Source: Klenkia terrae
GTDB lineage: Bacteria > Actinomycetota > Actinomycetes > Mycobacteriales > Geodermatophilaceae
Length of the DNA stretch: 49,531 nt
Assembly: GCF_900491935.1 (NCBI RefSeq)
Contig: NZ_UEXK01000004.1
Location: 4,054,697 to 4,104,227, forward strand
Direction of reading: 5' to 3'
In this document: one piece after another, positions 31,627-44,726 of the stretch
How positions within the stretch are numbered: the first letter of the stretch is position 1
Layout of the letters: every line of letters starts with the position of its first letter
Notes under the pieces: generated by a model
What the model saw: the letters and a program-made list of their open reading frames with translations, nothing else
Told to the model about the DNA's origin: nothing
Databases searched by the model: none
Program-made: the position numbers and the translations under genes

Positions 31627-32672
31627 CGACCGGGCCGGGACCTGCGGCGCCAGGACCCGCCGCGCCGGGAGCTGCGGCGCCCGGCCCCGAGGCATCCGGA
31701 CCCACGGCGTCCGGGCCGTCCGTCGTGGCGCTGGGCGGCGGGCACGGCCTCGCGGCGGCGCTGGCCGCCTGGCGCCCGCTGGCCGGCGAGCTGACCGCGG
31801 TGGTCACCGTGGCCGACGACGGCGGCTCCTCGGGGCGGATCCGGCGCGAGATGCCGGTGCTGCCGCCCGGCGACCTCCGGATGGCGCTGGCCGCGCTGGC
31901 CGGCGACGAGCCCCGGACCCGCGAGATGGCCACCCTGCTGCAGCACCGGCTGGGCGGCAGCGGCGTGCTGGCCGGGCACCCGGTGGGCAACCTGGTGCTG
32001 ACCGGGCTGACCGAGATGCACGGCGGGGACGCCGTGCGGGCCCTGGACACCCTCGCCGACCTCCTGGGTGCCCGCGGACGGGTGCTGCCGATGGCCGACG
32101 TCCCGCTGGACCTGGTGGCGATCGTGGACACCGTGGACCCCGACGACCCCCAGCGGTCCCGGCACATCCGCGGCCAGGTGGCGATCGCGGCCAGCCCGGA
32201 CCGCGTCCGCTCCATCCGGGTCACCCCCGCCGACCCCCCGGTGCACCCCGACGTCCTGGCCGCCATCGCCCGCGCCGACGTCGTCAGCCTGGGCCCGGGG
32301 TCCTGGTACACCTCCGTCCTGCCGCACCTGCTGGTGCCGCGGCTGCGCGCCGCGCTGGCGGCGAGCTCGGCCCAGGTGGTGGTCGTGCTCAACCTGGAAC
32401 CGCAGGCGGGCGAGACGGACGACTTCTCCCCGGAGCAGCACCTGCGGGTGCTGCAGGACCACCTGCAGGGCGTGCCGTTGCACACGGTCATCGCCGATGC
32501 GGATGCGGTGGTTGACCGCCGTGGTCTGCTGTCAGCTGTGCAGGGATGCGGCGCGACCTTGGTGCTGGCGCCGGTGGCGGCCGCGGACGGACCGCCCCGG
32601 CACGACCCGGAGCTGCTGACCGGGGCGCTGGCCTCGGCGCTGCGCGGAGCTCCCGGAGCAGGTGCCCGGTGA
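31623..32672 (+). CDS. yvcK: YvcK/CofD-like gluconeogenesis factor
   Basis: 349 residues. CofD-like Rossmann fold: [19 protein letters not shown] (UDP-sugar/nucleotide-binding loop, about 35-53), [27 protein letters not shown], and [14 protein letters not shown]. The YvcK family binds UDP-GlcNAc and links carbon supply to cell-wall synthesis in Bacillus and mycobacteria; it is not the F420 enzyme CofD, which carries other motifs. The first ~33 residues are a Pro/Ala/Gly repeat tail (units like PGPAAPG) absent from typical members. GTG start overlaps the rapZ stop; next gene whiA follows after 118 bases. Confidence 0.94.
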   Translation: MTTGPGPAAPGPAAPGAAAPGPEASGPTASGPSVVALGGGHGLAAALAAWRPLAGELTAVVTVADDGGSSGRIRREMPVLPPGDLRMALAALAGDEPRTREMATLLQHRLGGSGVLAGHPVGNLVLTGLTEMHGGDAVRALDTLADLLGARGRVLPMADVPLDLVAIVDTVDPDDPQRSRHIRGQVAIAASPDRVRSIRVTPADPPVHPDVLAAIARADVVSLGPGSWYTSVLPHLLVPRLRAALAASSAQVVVVLNLEPQAGETDDFSPEQHLRVLQDHLQGVPLHTVIADADAVVDRRGLLSAVQGCGATLVLAPVAAADGPPRHDPELLTGALASALRGAPGAGAR

Positions 32673-32790
32673 TGCCGCGCCGGTCCCGGGTGCGGCAGGA
32701 TCGGACATCGACGGTCCCCACCGCCACCACCGCGAGGCACCCCGCGTGCCCGGTGCGGGGCGGACGGGTCGAGGGGGAGTGGGGCAGCGC

Positions 32791-33771
32791 ATGGCGATGA
32801 CGGCGATGGTGAAGGACGAGCTCTCCCGGGTGGAGTGCACGAAGACCTCCGAGCGCAAGGCCGAGGTGACGGCGCTGCTGCGCTTCTCCGGCGGGCTGCA
32901 CATCGTGGGCGGACGGGTGGTCATCGAGGCCGAGCTGGACACCGGCTCCGTGGCCCGCCGCCTGCGCCGCGACATCAGCGAGGTCTACGGCTACACCAGC
33001 GGGGTCAGCGTGCTGGCCGGCGGCAACATCCGCCGCGGCGTCCGCTACCTGGTCCGCATCGCCAAGCACGGCGAGGGCCTGGCCCGGCAGACCGGCCTGG
33101 TCGACCAGCGGGGCCGGCCGGTGCGCGGGCTGCCGCCGGCGGTCGTCTCCGGCGGTCTCAACGACGCCGAGGCCGCCTGGCGCGGGGCGTTCCTGGCCCA
33201 CGGCTCGCTCACCGAGCCCGGCCGGTCCTCCTCCCTGGAGGTGACCTGCCCGGGGCCCGAGGCGGCGATGGCGCTGGTGGGTGCCGCCCGCCGGCTGGGC
33301 ATCGCGGCGAAGGCGCGGGAGGTGCGCGGCGCCGACCGGGTGGTCGTCCGCGACGGCGACGCGATCAGCGCGCTGCTGACCCGGATGGGCGCGCACGAGG
33401 CCGTGCTCACCTGGGAGGAGCGGCGGATGCGCCGGGAGGTCCGGGCGACGGCCAACCGGCTGGCCAACTTCGACGACGCCAACCTGCGCCGGTCCGCGCG
33501 GGCCGCGGTCGCGGCCAGCGCCCGGGTCGAGCGGGCCCTGGAGATCCTGGCCGACGAGGCCCCCGAGCACCTGCTGGTCGCCGGGCGGCTGCGCCTGGAG
33601 CACGGTCAGGCGTCGCTGGAGGAGCTGGGCCAGCGGGCCGACCCGCCGATGACCAAGGACGCCGTGGCCGGCCGGATACGACGGCTGCTGGCGATGGCCG
33701 ACAAGCGCGCGAAGGACCTGGGCATCCCGGACACCGAGTCCGTCGTCACCGACGACATGATCGGCCCCTGA
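32791..33771 (+). CDS. whiA: Sporulation/division regulator WhiA
   Basis: 326 residues, the standard size. N-terminal LAGLIDADG-homing-endonuclease-like domain without catalytic function ([40 protein letters not shown]) and a C-terminal HTH DNA-binding domain ([26 protein letters not shown]). WhiA works with WhiB to activate septation genes in Streptomyces; it is kept in non-sporulating actinobacteria too. ATG 32791 is chosen since it gives [15 protein letters not shown], the family's start, with a GGGGGAG tract upstream; a 43-residue in-frame extension has no family support. Last gene of the uvrC-led run. Confidence 0.96.
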   Translation: MAMTAMVKDELSRVECTKTSERKAEVTALLRFSGGLHIVGGRVVIEAELDTGSVARRLRRDISEVYGYTSGVSVLAGGNIRRGVRYLVRIAKHGEGLARQTGLVDQRGRPVRGLPPAVVSGGLNDAEAAWRGAFLAHGSLTEPGRSSSLEVTCPGPEAAMALVGAARRLGIAAKAREVRGADRVVVRDGDAISALLTRMGAHEAVLTWEERRMRREVRATANRLANFDDANLRRSARAAVAASARVERALEILADEAPEHLLVAGRLRLEHGQASLEELGQRADPPMTKDAVAGRIRRLLAMADKRAKDLGIPDTESVVTDDMIGP

Positions 33772-33796
33772 CCCGGGTCCTCACCCGCCCGGGTCA
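33769..33796. terminator. whiA terminator hairpin
   Basis: Arms TGACCCGGG and CCCGGGTCA (9 bp) around a 10-base loop; the first arm includes the whiA stop codon. Confidence 0.6.
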
Positions 33797-33851
33797 CGAC
33801 CGCCGACCGCCGGCTCCCCGCCGGGCCCGGGGGTGCCGAAGCAGGAGGTGA

Positions 33852-36677
<2,826 letters not shown>

Positions 36678-36679
36678 CG

Positions 36680-37888
36680 ATGCGGACCGTCGACGAGCTG
36701 ATCGCCGAGGGGGTCGAGGGCAAGCGCGTGCTCCTGCGCGCCGACCTGAACGTGCCCCTCGACGACTCCACCGGCGACCGGGTCATCACCGACGACGGCC
36801 GGATCCGGGCCAGCCTGCCCACCCTGCAGGCGCTCCGCGACGCCGGCGCCCGCGTCGTCGTCGCGGCGCACCTGGGCCGGCCCAAGGGCGAGCCGGACCC
36901 CCGGTTCTCCCTGGCGCCGGTCGCCGCCCGGCTGTCGGAGCTGCTGGGCGTGCCCGTCCCGCTGGCCACCGACACCGCCGGCTCCGGTGCCCAGGCCGCG
37001 GTCGCGGCGCTGACCGACGGCGACGTCTGCCTGCTGGAGAACGTCCGCTTCGAGGCGGCCGAGACCAGCAAGGACGACGACGCCCGGGGCGCGCTGGCCG
37101 ACCGGTTCGCCGCCCTGGCCGACCTCTACGTCGACGACGCCTTCGGGGCGGTGCACCGCAAGCACGCCTCGGTCTACGACGTGGCCCTGCGGCTGCCGCA
37201 CGCGGCCGGCCGGCTGGTCGCCCGCGAGCTCGAGGTGCTCACCCGGCTGACCGGGGAGCCGCAGCGGCCCTACGTCGTGGTGCTCGGCGGCTCGAAGGTC
37301 AGCGACAAGCTGGCCGTCATCGAGTCGCTGCTGCCCACGGTGGACAAGCTGCTGGTGGGCGGCGGGATGTGCTTCACCTTCCTGGCTGCCCAGGGCCACG
37401 GGGTCGGCGACTCGCTGCTGGAGACCGACCAGGTCGACACCTGCCGCCGGCTGCTCGAGCAGGCCGGGGACAAGATCGTGCTGCCGGTCGACGTGGTCTG
37501 CGCCGAGGCGCTGGTCGCCGACGCCCAGGTCAAGGTGGTGCCGGTGCAGGCCATCCCCGACGGGCTCAAGGGCCTGGACGTCGGCCCGCACACCGTCGAG
37601 CTGTTCGCCGGCCAGCTGGCCGACGCGCACACGGTCTTCTGGAACGGCCCGATGGGCGTGTTCGAGCTGGCCCCGTTCACCCACGGCACCCGGGGGGTGG
37701 CCACCGCGGTGGCCGCCGTCGACGGGCTGTCCGTGGTCGGCGGCGGCGACTCGGCTGCCGCGGTCCGCCAGCTCGGGCTGGACGAAGACGCCTACGGCCA
37801 CATCTCCACCGGGGGCGGTGCGTCGCTGGAGTTCCTGGAGGGGCGCGAGCTCCCGGGCCTGGCCGTCCTCGCGGACGGGGCCGTCTGA
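36680..37888 (+). CDS. pgk: Phosphoglycerate kinase
   Basis: 402 residues. Transfers phosphate from 1,3-bisphosphoglycerate to ADP. N-domain [13 protein letters not shown] (about 20-32), [25 protein letters not shown] and [14 protein letters not shown]-domain [22 protein letters not shown] and [28 protein letters not shown] start two bases past the gap stop. The last base of its stop is the first base of the tpiA ATG. Confidence 0.98.
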   Translation: MRTVDELIAEGVEGKRVLLRADLNVPLDDSTGDRVITDDGRIRASLPTLQALRDAGARVVVAAHLGRPKGEPDPRFSLAPVAARLSELLGVPVPLATDTAGSGAQAAVAALTDGDVCLLENVRFEAAETSKDDDARGALADRFAALADLYVDDAFGAVHRKHASVYDVALRLPHAAGRLVARELEVLTRLTGEPQRPYVVVLGGSKVSDKLAVIESLLPTVDKLLVGGGMCFTFLAAQGHGVGDSLLETDQVDTCRRLLEQAGDKIVLPVDVVCAEALVADAQVKVVPVQAIPDGLKGLDVGPHTVELFAGQLADAHTVFWNGPMGVFELAPFTHGTRGVATAVAAVDGLSVVGGGDSAAAVRQLGLDEDAYGHISTGGGASLEFLEGRELPGLAVLADGAV

Positions 37889-38697
37889 TGGCCCGCACGA
37901 AGTCCGGGAAGGTCTACCAGGGTCGCCGGCCGCTCATCGCCGGCAACTGGAAGATGAACCTGACCCACCTGGAGGCCATCGGCCTGGTCCAGAAGGTCGC
38001 GTTCGGCCTCAAGGAGCCCGAGCTGGAGGCGGCCGAGGTGGTCGTCGTCCCGCCGTTCACCGCCATCCGCAGCGTGCAGACGCTGGTGCAGGGCGACAAG
38101 ATCGAGATCGGCTTCGGCGGGCAGGACCTGTCCGTCGCCGACTCCGGTGCCTACACCGGTGAGATCAGCGGTGCCCAGCTCAAGGCGCTGGCCTGCACCT
38201 ACGTCGTCGTCGGCCACTCGGAGCGGCGGGCGCTGCACGCCGAGACCGACGAGGTCGTGGCGGCCAAGGTGCGCAAGGCGATCGAGCACGAGCTGGTGCC
38301 GATCCTCTGCGTGGGGGAGGGGCTCGACGTCCGCAAGGCCGGCGAGCACGTCCCGTACACCACCGCGCAGCTCGACGCGGCGCTCGAGGGCCTCGACGCG
38401 GCCACCGTGGCCGGCGTCGTCGTGGCCTACGAGCCGGTGTGGGCGATCGGCACCGGCGAGGTGGCGACCCCCGAGGACGCGCAGGAGGTGTGCGGCGCGA
38501 TCCGGGCGCGGCTCGCCGAGCGTTTCGGGCCGGAGACCGCCGACGTCGTCCGTATCCTCTACGGGGGTTCGGTGAAGGCCGGCAACACCGCGGGCATCCT
38601 CGCCGGACCGGACGTGGACGGGGCACTGGTGGGCGGCGCGAGCCTGGACGCCGACGAGTTCGTCTCCATCTGCCGCACCGCAGCCGAGAGCCGCTGA
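37888..38697 (+). CDS. tpiA: Triose-phosphate isomerase
   Basis: 269 residues. RRPLIAGNWKMNLT with the catalytic Lys (about 22), VVGHSERR with the electrophilic His (about 109-116), AYEPVWAIGTGEVATPE with the catalytic Glu (about 180), and YGGSVKAGNTAGILAGPDVDGALVGGASL for phosphate binding (split: YGGSVKAGN; DGALVGGASL). A basic N-terminal tail [13 protein letters not shown] of about 14 residues precedes the normal start. One-base overlap with pgk (TGATG). Confidence 0.98.
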   Translation: MARTKSGKVYQGRRPLIAGNWKMNLTHLEAIGLVQKVAFGLKEPELEAAEVVVVPPFTAIRSVQTLVQGDKIEIGFGGQDLSVADSGAYTGEISGAQLKALACTYVVVGHSERRALHAETDEVVAAKVRKAIEHELVPILCVGEGLDVRKAGEHVPYTTAQLDAALEGLDAATVAGVVVAYEPVWAIGTGEVATPEDAQEVCGAIRARLAERFGPETADVVRILYGGSVKAGNTAGILAGPDVDGALVGGASLDADEFVSICRTAAESR

Positions 38698-38703
38698 CCC
38701 GCA

Positions 38704-38739
38704 GGGGCGGCGGCCCACCCACCGGAGGACCGCCGCCCC
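38704..38739 (+). terminator. Hairpin whose loop carries the ribosome site of the next gene
   Basis: 10-bp stem GGGGCGGCGG/CCGCCGCCCC (38704-38713, 38730-38739), 16-base loop containing GGAGGA (38724-38729). It starts seven bases after the tpiA stop and ends one base before the GTG of the binding-protein gene, so it could both end the glycolytic transcript and control translation of the next gene. Confidence 0.65.
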
Positions 38740-38740
38740 C

Positions 38741-40471
38741 GTGAGGCCCCACCCGCACCGGTCCCGTGCCGTCCTCGCCCTGCTCGTGCTGGTCGCCCTC
38801 CTGGCCGGCTGCAGCGGGGGCGACCCCGCCGACACCTCGGTGCCGACGGCCGGGGGCACCCCCGACGGCGGGCTGGACGGCGTCCGGTCCCCGTCGGAGG
38901 CCCGGGGCGGCACCCTGCGACTGGTCACCGCGCAGGTGGACAGCCTGGACCCGCAGCGGTCCAACGTGCCGGCCATCTGGAACCTCATGCGGCTCTACAC
39001 CCGCACGCTGGTCACCTACTCGAGCACCCCGGGCAGCACCGACCAGCTCGTGCCCGACCTCGCCACCGACCTCGGGACGACGCCGGACGGCGGGGTCACC
39101 TGGCGGTTCACGCTGCGCCCGGGGGCGGTCTTCGAGACCGGCCGGCCGATCACCAGCCGCGACGTCAAGTACGGCATCGAGCGATCCTTCGCCGTCGACG
39201 TGGTGAGCGGCGGGCCGAACTTCGTGCTGGACCTGCTGGACCCCGACAGCCTCTACGCCGGGCCCTACCAGGACGAGTCCCCGGACCGGCTGGGCCTGAC
39301 CACCATCGCCACCCCGGACGACGCGACGATCGAGTTCACCCTCTCCCGCGCCGCACCGGACTTCCCGTTCGTGCTGGCGCTGCCGTCGTCGTCCCCGGTG
39401 CCGGTGGAGAACGACACCGGTGCGGGCTACGAGGCCGACCCGGTCTCGTCGGGGCCCTACGCGATCACCTCGGTCGACCCGCAGACCGGGATCGTCCTGG
39501 ACCGCAACCCTGCGTGGACCGCCGACAGCGACCCGGTGCGGACCGCTCTGCCCGACCAGGTGGTCGTCCGGACCGGGCTGACCGGGCTGGACCGGGACCA
39601 GGCGCTGCTGGCCGGGTCCGCGGACGTCGACCTGTCGGGCATCGGGGTGCAGCAGGCCACCGTGAACCGGTTCGCCGAGGACGAGGACCTGGCTGGCCGG
39701 GTCGACGACCTGACCACCGGGTCGCTGCGCGTGCTGGCGCTGCCCACCACCGTGGAGCCGATGATGATCCCGGACTGCCGGGCCGCGGTGGCCGCGGTCG
39801 TGGACCGGGCCGACGTGCAGGACGCCCTGCAGGACCTGGGCGACGCGGTGCGCAGCTCGGTGCTGTGGCCCCGCTCGCTCCCCGGCGGCCCCGCCGACCC
39901 GGACCCGGCGGCCGACCTGGACGCCGCCCGGCAGGCGCTGGCCGCGTGCGGTCGACCCGACGGCTTCGCGGTGACGATGGCCGTCCCCGACGTGCCCATG
40001 TCGGTGTCCGTCGCCGAGCGGCTGGTCGCCCAGTTCGCGCAGGTGGGCATCGTGGTGACCCTCGCGCCGCTGGACGCCACCACCTACTACACCGCCGGCA
40101 TCGGCTCGCCGACCGCCATCAACGGCGGCCAGTACGGGATGGTGCTGGCCAGCTACGCCGCCGACCTGCCGACGCCGGCCTCGTTCCTGGTCCCGCTGGT
40201 GGACGGCCGGTCGATCACCGAGCAGGCCGGCAACGCCAACTACGCGCTCCTGGCCGACCCCGGGGTGGACGCCGCCGTCGACGCCGCGGTGGGGGCCGGG
40301 GACGTCGCCGCGTGGGCGGCGGTCGCGGACACCGCGCTGGCCACCCACGCCCTCGTGCCGCTGGCCGAGACCCGGGTGCAGCTGCTGGCCGGCCAGCGGC
40401 TGCGCAACGGGGTCGTGATGCTGCCCTACAACGGCTACGACGTGGCCACGGCCGGTGTGGTCGGCGGCTGA
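38741..40471 (+). CDS. ABC-transporter substrate-binding lipoprotein (family 5, peptide type)
   Basis: 576 residues. Lipoprotein signal SRAVLALLVLVALLAGCSGG with lipobox LAGC (Cys about 24). The mature protein has the SBP_bac_5 layout: GGTLRLVTAQVDSLDPQRS, YTRTLVTYS, PDLATDLGTTPDGGVTWRF, LRPGAVFETGRPITSRDVKY and, late, NGGQYGMVLASYAADLPTP. These proteins deliver oligopeptides or other solutes to an ABC permease; no permease or ATPase gene is nearby, so it is an orphan, perhaps acting with a distant transporter. GTG start sits immediately after the hairpin whose loop carries its SD. Confidence 0.92.
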   Translation: MRPHPHRSRAVLALLVLVALLAGCSGGDPADTSVPTAGGTPDGGLDGVRSPSEARGGTLRLVTAQVDSLDPQRSNVPAIWNLMRLYTRTLVTYSSTPGSTDQLVPDLATDLGTTPDGGVTWRFTLRPGAVFETGRPITSRDVKYGIERSFAVDVVSGGPNFVLDLLDPDSLYAGPYQDESPDRLGLTTIATPDDATIEFTLSRAAPDFPFVLALPSSSPVPVENDTGAGYEADPVSSGPYAITSVDPQTGIVLDRNPAWTADSDPVRTALPDQVVVRTGLTGLDRDQALLAGSADVDLSGIGVQQATVNRFAEDEDLAGRVDDLTTGSLRVLALPTTVEPMMIPDCRAAVAAVVDRADVQDALQDLGDAVRSSVLWPRSLPGGPADPDPAADLDAARQALAACGRPDGFAVTMAVPDVPMSVSVAERLVAQFAQVGIVVTLAPLDATTYYTAGIGSPTAINGGQYGMVLASYAADLPTPASFLVPLVDGRSITEQAGNANYALLADPGVDAAVDAAVGAGDVAAWAAVADTALATHALVPLAETRVQLLAGQRLRNGVVMLPYNGYDVATAGVVGG

Positions 40472-40482
40472 CCGGCGTCCCG

Positions 40483-40488
40483 TAGGCT
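40483..40488 (+). promoter_or_regulatory. -10 box TAGGCT of secG
   Basis: TAGGCT, 34 bases before the secG GTG; leader contains TGGAG as ribosome site. Confidence 0.5.
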
Positions 40489-40522
40489 GGTCCGTCGGCT
40501 GCCCGCTCGAACTGGAGAACCC

Positions 40523-40756
40523 GTGATCGAGATCGTCCTGAACGTGCTGCTGGTGCTCACCAGCCTGCTGCTCATCGTGCTCATCCTGCTGCACCGCGGC
40601 AAGGGCGGTGGGCTCTCCTCCATGTTCGGCGGCGCCGCGTCGTCCTCGCTGTCCGGGTCCTCGGTGGTCGAGAAGAACCTCAACCGGCTGACCGTCTTCA
40701 CCGCGGCCATCTGGACCGTGTGCATCATCGGGCTGGGCATCCTCCTCAAGGTCTGA
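40523..40756 (+). CDS. secG: Protein-export membrane protein SecG
   Basis: 77 residues. Two TM helices (IEIVLNVLLVLTSLLLIVLILLH, here about 2-24, and VFTAAIWTVCIIGLGILL near 55-72) joined by the SecG loop RGKGGGLSSMFGG. It assists SecYE/SecA translocation. The position after gap-pgk-tpiA is conserved in actinobacteria. GTG start with TGGAG seven bases upstream. Confidence 0.96.
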   Translation: MIEIVLNVLLVLTSLLLIVLILLHRGKGGGLSSMFGGAASSSLSGSSVVEKNLNRLTVFTAAIWTVCIIGLGILLKV

Positions 40757-40813
40757 CGCCCGCCATCCGGTCGGGCAACACCGACCTGACCAGGACTTTC
40801 CCGTCTCCTCATC

Positions 40814-40846
40814 GTGACCTGGGTGTCACCTGAGTGGGCCTACACT
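40814..40846 (+). promoter_or_regulatory. rbpA promoter region with inverted repeat
   Basis: -10 box TACACT at 40841-40846. Just upstream, GTGAC-N6-GTCAC (40814-40829) is a perfect 5-bp inverted repeat covering where a -35 would lie. A TGTC box is present but spaced one base too far from the -10 for the PafBC pattern. Confidence 0.5.
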
Positions 40847-40892
40847 CCACGCCGCGGGGGTTCGGACGGGAAACCTGAGGGTGGGAGCGCAC

Positions 40893-41234
40893 GTGGCTGG
40901 TGGGAGCGCGATCCGGGGCAGCCGGGTCGGGGCAGGTCCGATGGGTGAGTCCGAGCGGGGGGAGTCGGCCCCGCGGGTGCGGGTCGTCTTCTGGTGCGCC
41001 AAGCGCCACGACACCCCGATCGCCTTCGCGCACGACGTCGAGGTCCCCGAGACCTGGGACTGCCCGCGCTGCGGGCTCCCGGCCGGCCAGGACGAGCAGA
41101 ACCCGCCGCCGCCGCCGCGCAACGAGCCGTACAAGACGCACCTGGCCTACGTCCGGGAACGCCGGACCGACGCCGACGGCGACGCCCTCCTCGAGGAGGC
41201 GCTCAGCAAGCTCCGCGCCCGACGCGGAGCATGA
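40893..41234 (+). CDS. rbpA: RNA polymerase-binding protein RbpA
   Basis: 113 residues. Actinobacterial RNAP subunit that stabilises holoenzyme with the primary sigma and promotes open-complex formation. Seen: basal linker SAIRGSRVGAGPMGESERG (3-21), Zn-like CAKRHD with CPRCG (Cys about 37, 58 and 61), and the C-terminal sigma-interacting helix KTHLAYVRERRTDADGDALL. GTG 40893 is chosen because it gives MAGGSAIRGSRVG, the family start; GTG 40881 would add four residues and lies on the GGGAG ribosome site. Confidence 0.96.
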   Translation: MAGGSAIRGSRVGAGPMGESERGESAPRVRVVFWCAKRHDTPIAFAHDVEVPETWDCPRCGLPAGQDEQNPPPPPRNEPYKTHLAYVRERRTDADGDALLEEALSKLRARRGA

Positions 41235-41237
41235 CGA

Positions 41238-41283
41238 CAGGACGCCGCCGCCCGGCTCAGCCGAGCTGGGAGGCGGCGTCCTG
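41238..41283. terminator. Bidirectional terminator between rbpA and pgl
   Basis: 12-bp stem CAGGACGCCGCC (41238-41249) / GGCGGCGTCCTG (41272-41283) with an inner GGCTCAGCC hairpin in the loop. It lies just after the rbpA stop and overlaps the last codons of pgl. Confidence 0.8.
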
Positions 41284-41991
41284 GTCGAGCATCCAGCGGG
41301 TGTCCCGGCGCCCCACGGCGCCGGCCGCCGGCAGGCTCGCCGGCGTCTCGCCACCGGACAGCGCCCGGGCCACGGCCTCGGCCTTGCCCTCGCCGGAGAC
41401 CAGCAGCCACACCTCGTCGGCGGCGGTGATCGTGGCGAACCCCAGGCTCACCCGGGTGGGGGGCGGCTTGGGGCAGTCGCGGACGGCGACCACCGCCCGG
41501 TCGTCGCCGACCGCGGGGGAGTCCGGGAAGATCGAGGCCACGTGGCCCTCGGGCCCGACGCCGAGCAGCAGCACGTCGATCCGCGGCAGCGCCCCGCCGC
41601 CGACCCGGGTGAGCTCCGCGGCGTAGGCGGCCGCGGCGTCCTCCGGCTCGGCGAAGCCGGCGTCCGAGGCCGGGATCGCGTGCACCCGGTCGGCCGGGAC
41701 GCCGACGACGTCCAGCAGCGCCTCGCGGGCGCCCTTCTCGTTGCGGTCGTCGTCGTCGGCGGCCACCCAGCGCTCGTCGCCCCACCACACGTCGACGGCA
41801 TTCCAGTCGACCGCCGAGCCGGCCGCGGCGACCGCGCGCAGCACCGCGGTGCCGATGCCCCCGCCGGTCAGCACCACCGAGGCGGTGCCGTGCTCGGCCT
41901 GGGCCGCGGCCAGCCGCGCCACCAGCTCCCGGGCCACCGTGGCGGCCAGGTCGTCGGCGTCGGGCCGGACGACGACCTCCGGGCTGCTCAC
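41257..41991 (-). CDS. pgl: 6-phosphogluconolactonase
   Basis: 244 residues. Hydrolyses 6-phosphogluconolactone made by Zwf. DevB/Pgl motifs: SVVLTGGGIGTAVLRAV (usually GGxxP/T), VDVWWGDERWVAADDDDRNE (WGDER is the family hallmark) and DVLLLGVGPEGHVASIFPDS with the catalytic His. GTG at 41991 overlaps the opcA stop (GTGA). A longer frame upstream runs through opcA in another frame and is not coding. Last gene of tkt-tal-zwf-opcA-pgl. Confidence 0.96.
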   Translation of the reverse strand: MSSPEVVVRPDADDLAATVARELVARLAAAQAEHGTASVVLTGGGIGTAVLRAVAAAGSAVDWNAVDVWWGDERWVAADDDDRNEKGAREALLDVVGVPADRVHAIPASDAGFAEPEDAAAAYAAELTRVGGGALPRIDVLLLGVGPEGHVASIFPDSPAVGDDRAVVAVRDCPKPPPTRVSLGFATITAADEVWLLVSGEGKAEAVARALSGGETPASLPAAGAVGRRDTRWMLDQDAASQLG

Positions 41992-43094
41992 GCCTCCGCC
42001 GGGGAGTCGTCGCCGCCGTCGTCGTCGCCCGGGCCGGTGCCGGTCTGCGCGACCTCGTCGTCCTCGGTCGAGTCCGCGGGCACCGTGGGAGCCGGCTGCA
42101 CGGGGCGCATGGGGTCGAACCAGCGGTGCTCGCGGACCGCCGGGCGGTCGGCCAGCCCGGTCAGGCCGGTGGCCGCCTCCAGGGCCTCGCGGTAGGGCTC
42201 GTCGGAGTCCAGCCGCTTCATCTCCTCGCCGATCAGCTCGCCGAGGGACCGCTTGGTGAGCGCGACGGTGGAGTCGGGCCGGTAGGGCTGGCTGATGACC
42301 GCCCCGCCCTTGCGGTCGTCGGTGAGCCGGACCTCCTCGTCCTGGTCCAGCGTCAGGACGACGGTGTCGATGCCCTTGGACCCGGTGCTGCGCTGCCCGG
42401 CCTCGACGGTGACCTTGCAGCCGCAGCGGGCGCTGAGCCAGCCGGCGACCAGCTGGGCGGTGGGGTTCTCCGGGTCGCCGACCACCTGGCCCGCGAGCAC
42501 CTGCACCGGGCCACCGCGGCGACCGACCACGGCGTCCAGGGTGGAGGCCAGCGTGGACCGCCAGGGCGTGCTCCGGGTCCAGGCCAGGTCGGTGTCGCCG
42601 GGGGCGAAGTCCTCGGCCCGCTGCCGCAGCGCCGCGACGCCGTCGGCGGCCATCAGGCTGTCGGTGACCCGCCGGTTGGCGATCACACCCAGCGCGTCGG
42701 TCTCGATGCGGTCGGGGGCGGCGGAGAACCACCAGGTGACGACGGGGGCGTCGGCGGCGAGCAGCGGCAGCACGACGGACTCCGCGTGCAGGCCGAGCCG
42801 GCCGTACATCCGCATGACCACGGCCTCGCCGGGGCCCAGCCGGCCGCCGATGAGCACCTCGGCGTCCAGCCGCGGGGACGGCGCCTCGACCTGGCGGCGG
42901 ACGACCACCAGCAGCCGGCACGGGTGCACCTCGGCGGCGGCGGCCGCAGCGGCCTCGGCCTCGGCGACCCGGTCCTCGTCGGCCACGACGACCAGGGTCA
43001 GCGCGACCCCGCTCATCACCGCACCACCGGTGCGGCGCTGCGCGGCGAGCTCCTTGACGATCGCGGAGCCGTTGGTGTCCCACAGCGTGCTCAC
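41988..43094 (-). CDS. opcA: Glucose-6-phosphate dehydrogenase assembly protein OpcA
   Basis: 368 residues. OpcA (first known from cyanobacteria) activates or assembles Zwf, and in actinobacteria is always its neighbour. MSTLWDTNGSAIVKELAAQR is the family start; other conserved pieces are GEAVVMRMYGRLGLHAESVV, PVVTWWFSA and DLAWTRSTPWRSTLAS. The C-terminal ~30 residues are Asp/Glu-rich (DSTEDDE, GPGDDDGGDDS). GTG start with GGAGG upstream; 31 bases after the zwf stop. Confidence 0.96.
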   Translation of the reverse strand: MSTLWDTNGSAIVKELAAQRRTGGAVMSGVALTLVVVADEDRVAEAEAAAAAAAEVHPCRLLVVVRRQVEAPSPRLDAEVLIGGRLGPGEAVVMRMYGRLGLHAESVVLPLLAADAPVVTWWFSAAPDRIETDALGVIANRRVTDSLMAADGVAALRQRAEDFAPGDTDLAWTRSTPWRSTLASTLDAVVGRRGGPVQVLAGQVVGDPENPTAQLVAGWLSARCGCKVTVEAGQRSTGSKGIDTVVLTLDQDEEVRLTDDRKGGAVISQPYRPDSTVALTKRSLGELIGEEMKRLDSDEPYREALEAATGLTGLADRPAVREHRWFDPMRPVQPAPTVPADSTEDDEVAQTGTGPGDDDGGDDSPAEA

Positions 43095-43125
43095 TTGGGG
43101 TCCTCCAGGAGTCGGTGGGGTGCGG

Positions 43126-44643
<1,518 letters not shown>

Positions 44644-44680
44644 CCGTCCCTCAGGTGCTGTGGGGTGGTGGGGGACAACA

Positions 44681-44708
44681 GGGGCCGGCGCGGCGGTGCG
44701 CCGGCCCC
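44681..44708. terminator. Hairpin between tal and zwf
   Basis: 11-bp stem GGGGCCGGCGC/GCGCCGGCCCC with a 6-base loop in the 83-base tal-zwf gap. It may end part of the tkt-tal transcripts or protect a processed end. Confidence 0.7.
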
Positions 44709-44726
44709 CGGTCAGGAGTCCTTCGA

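Noticed and set aside
31623-32672. CofD (coenzyme F420 biosynthesis) for the yvcK gene
   Set aside because: Context rapZ-yvcK-whiA and the GGGHGL and ADDGGSSGR motifs mark the YvcK branch rather than true CofD.
40821-40846. PafBC-type promoter at rbpA (TGTCACCT ... TACACT)
   Set aside because: Spacing from the TGTC box to TANNNT is one base longer than in the three repair-linked sites, and the box after TGTC does not match.
40868-40895. SigR-type promoter (GGGAA-N18-GTT) before rbpA, as known in Streptomyces
   Set aside because: GGGAAA is present but no GTT at the required spacing, and it lies downstream of the likely transcription start.
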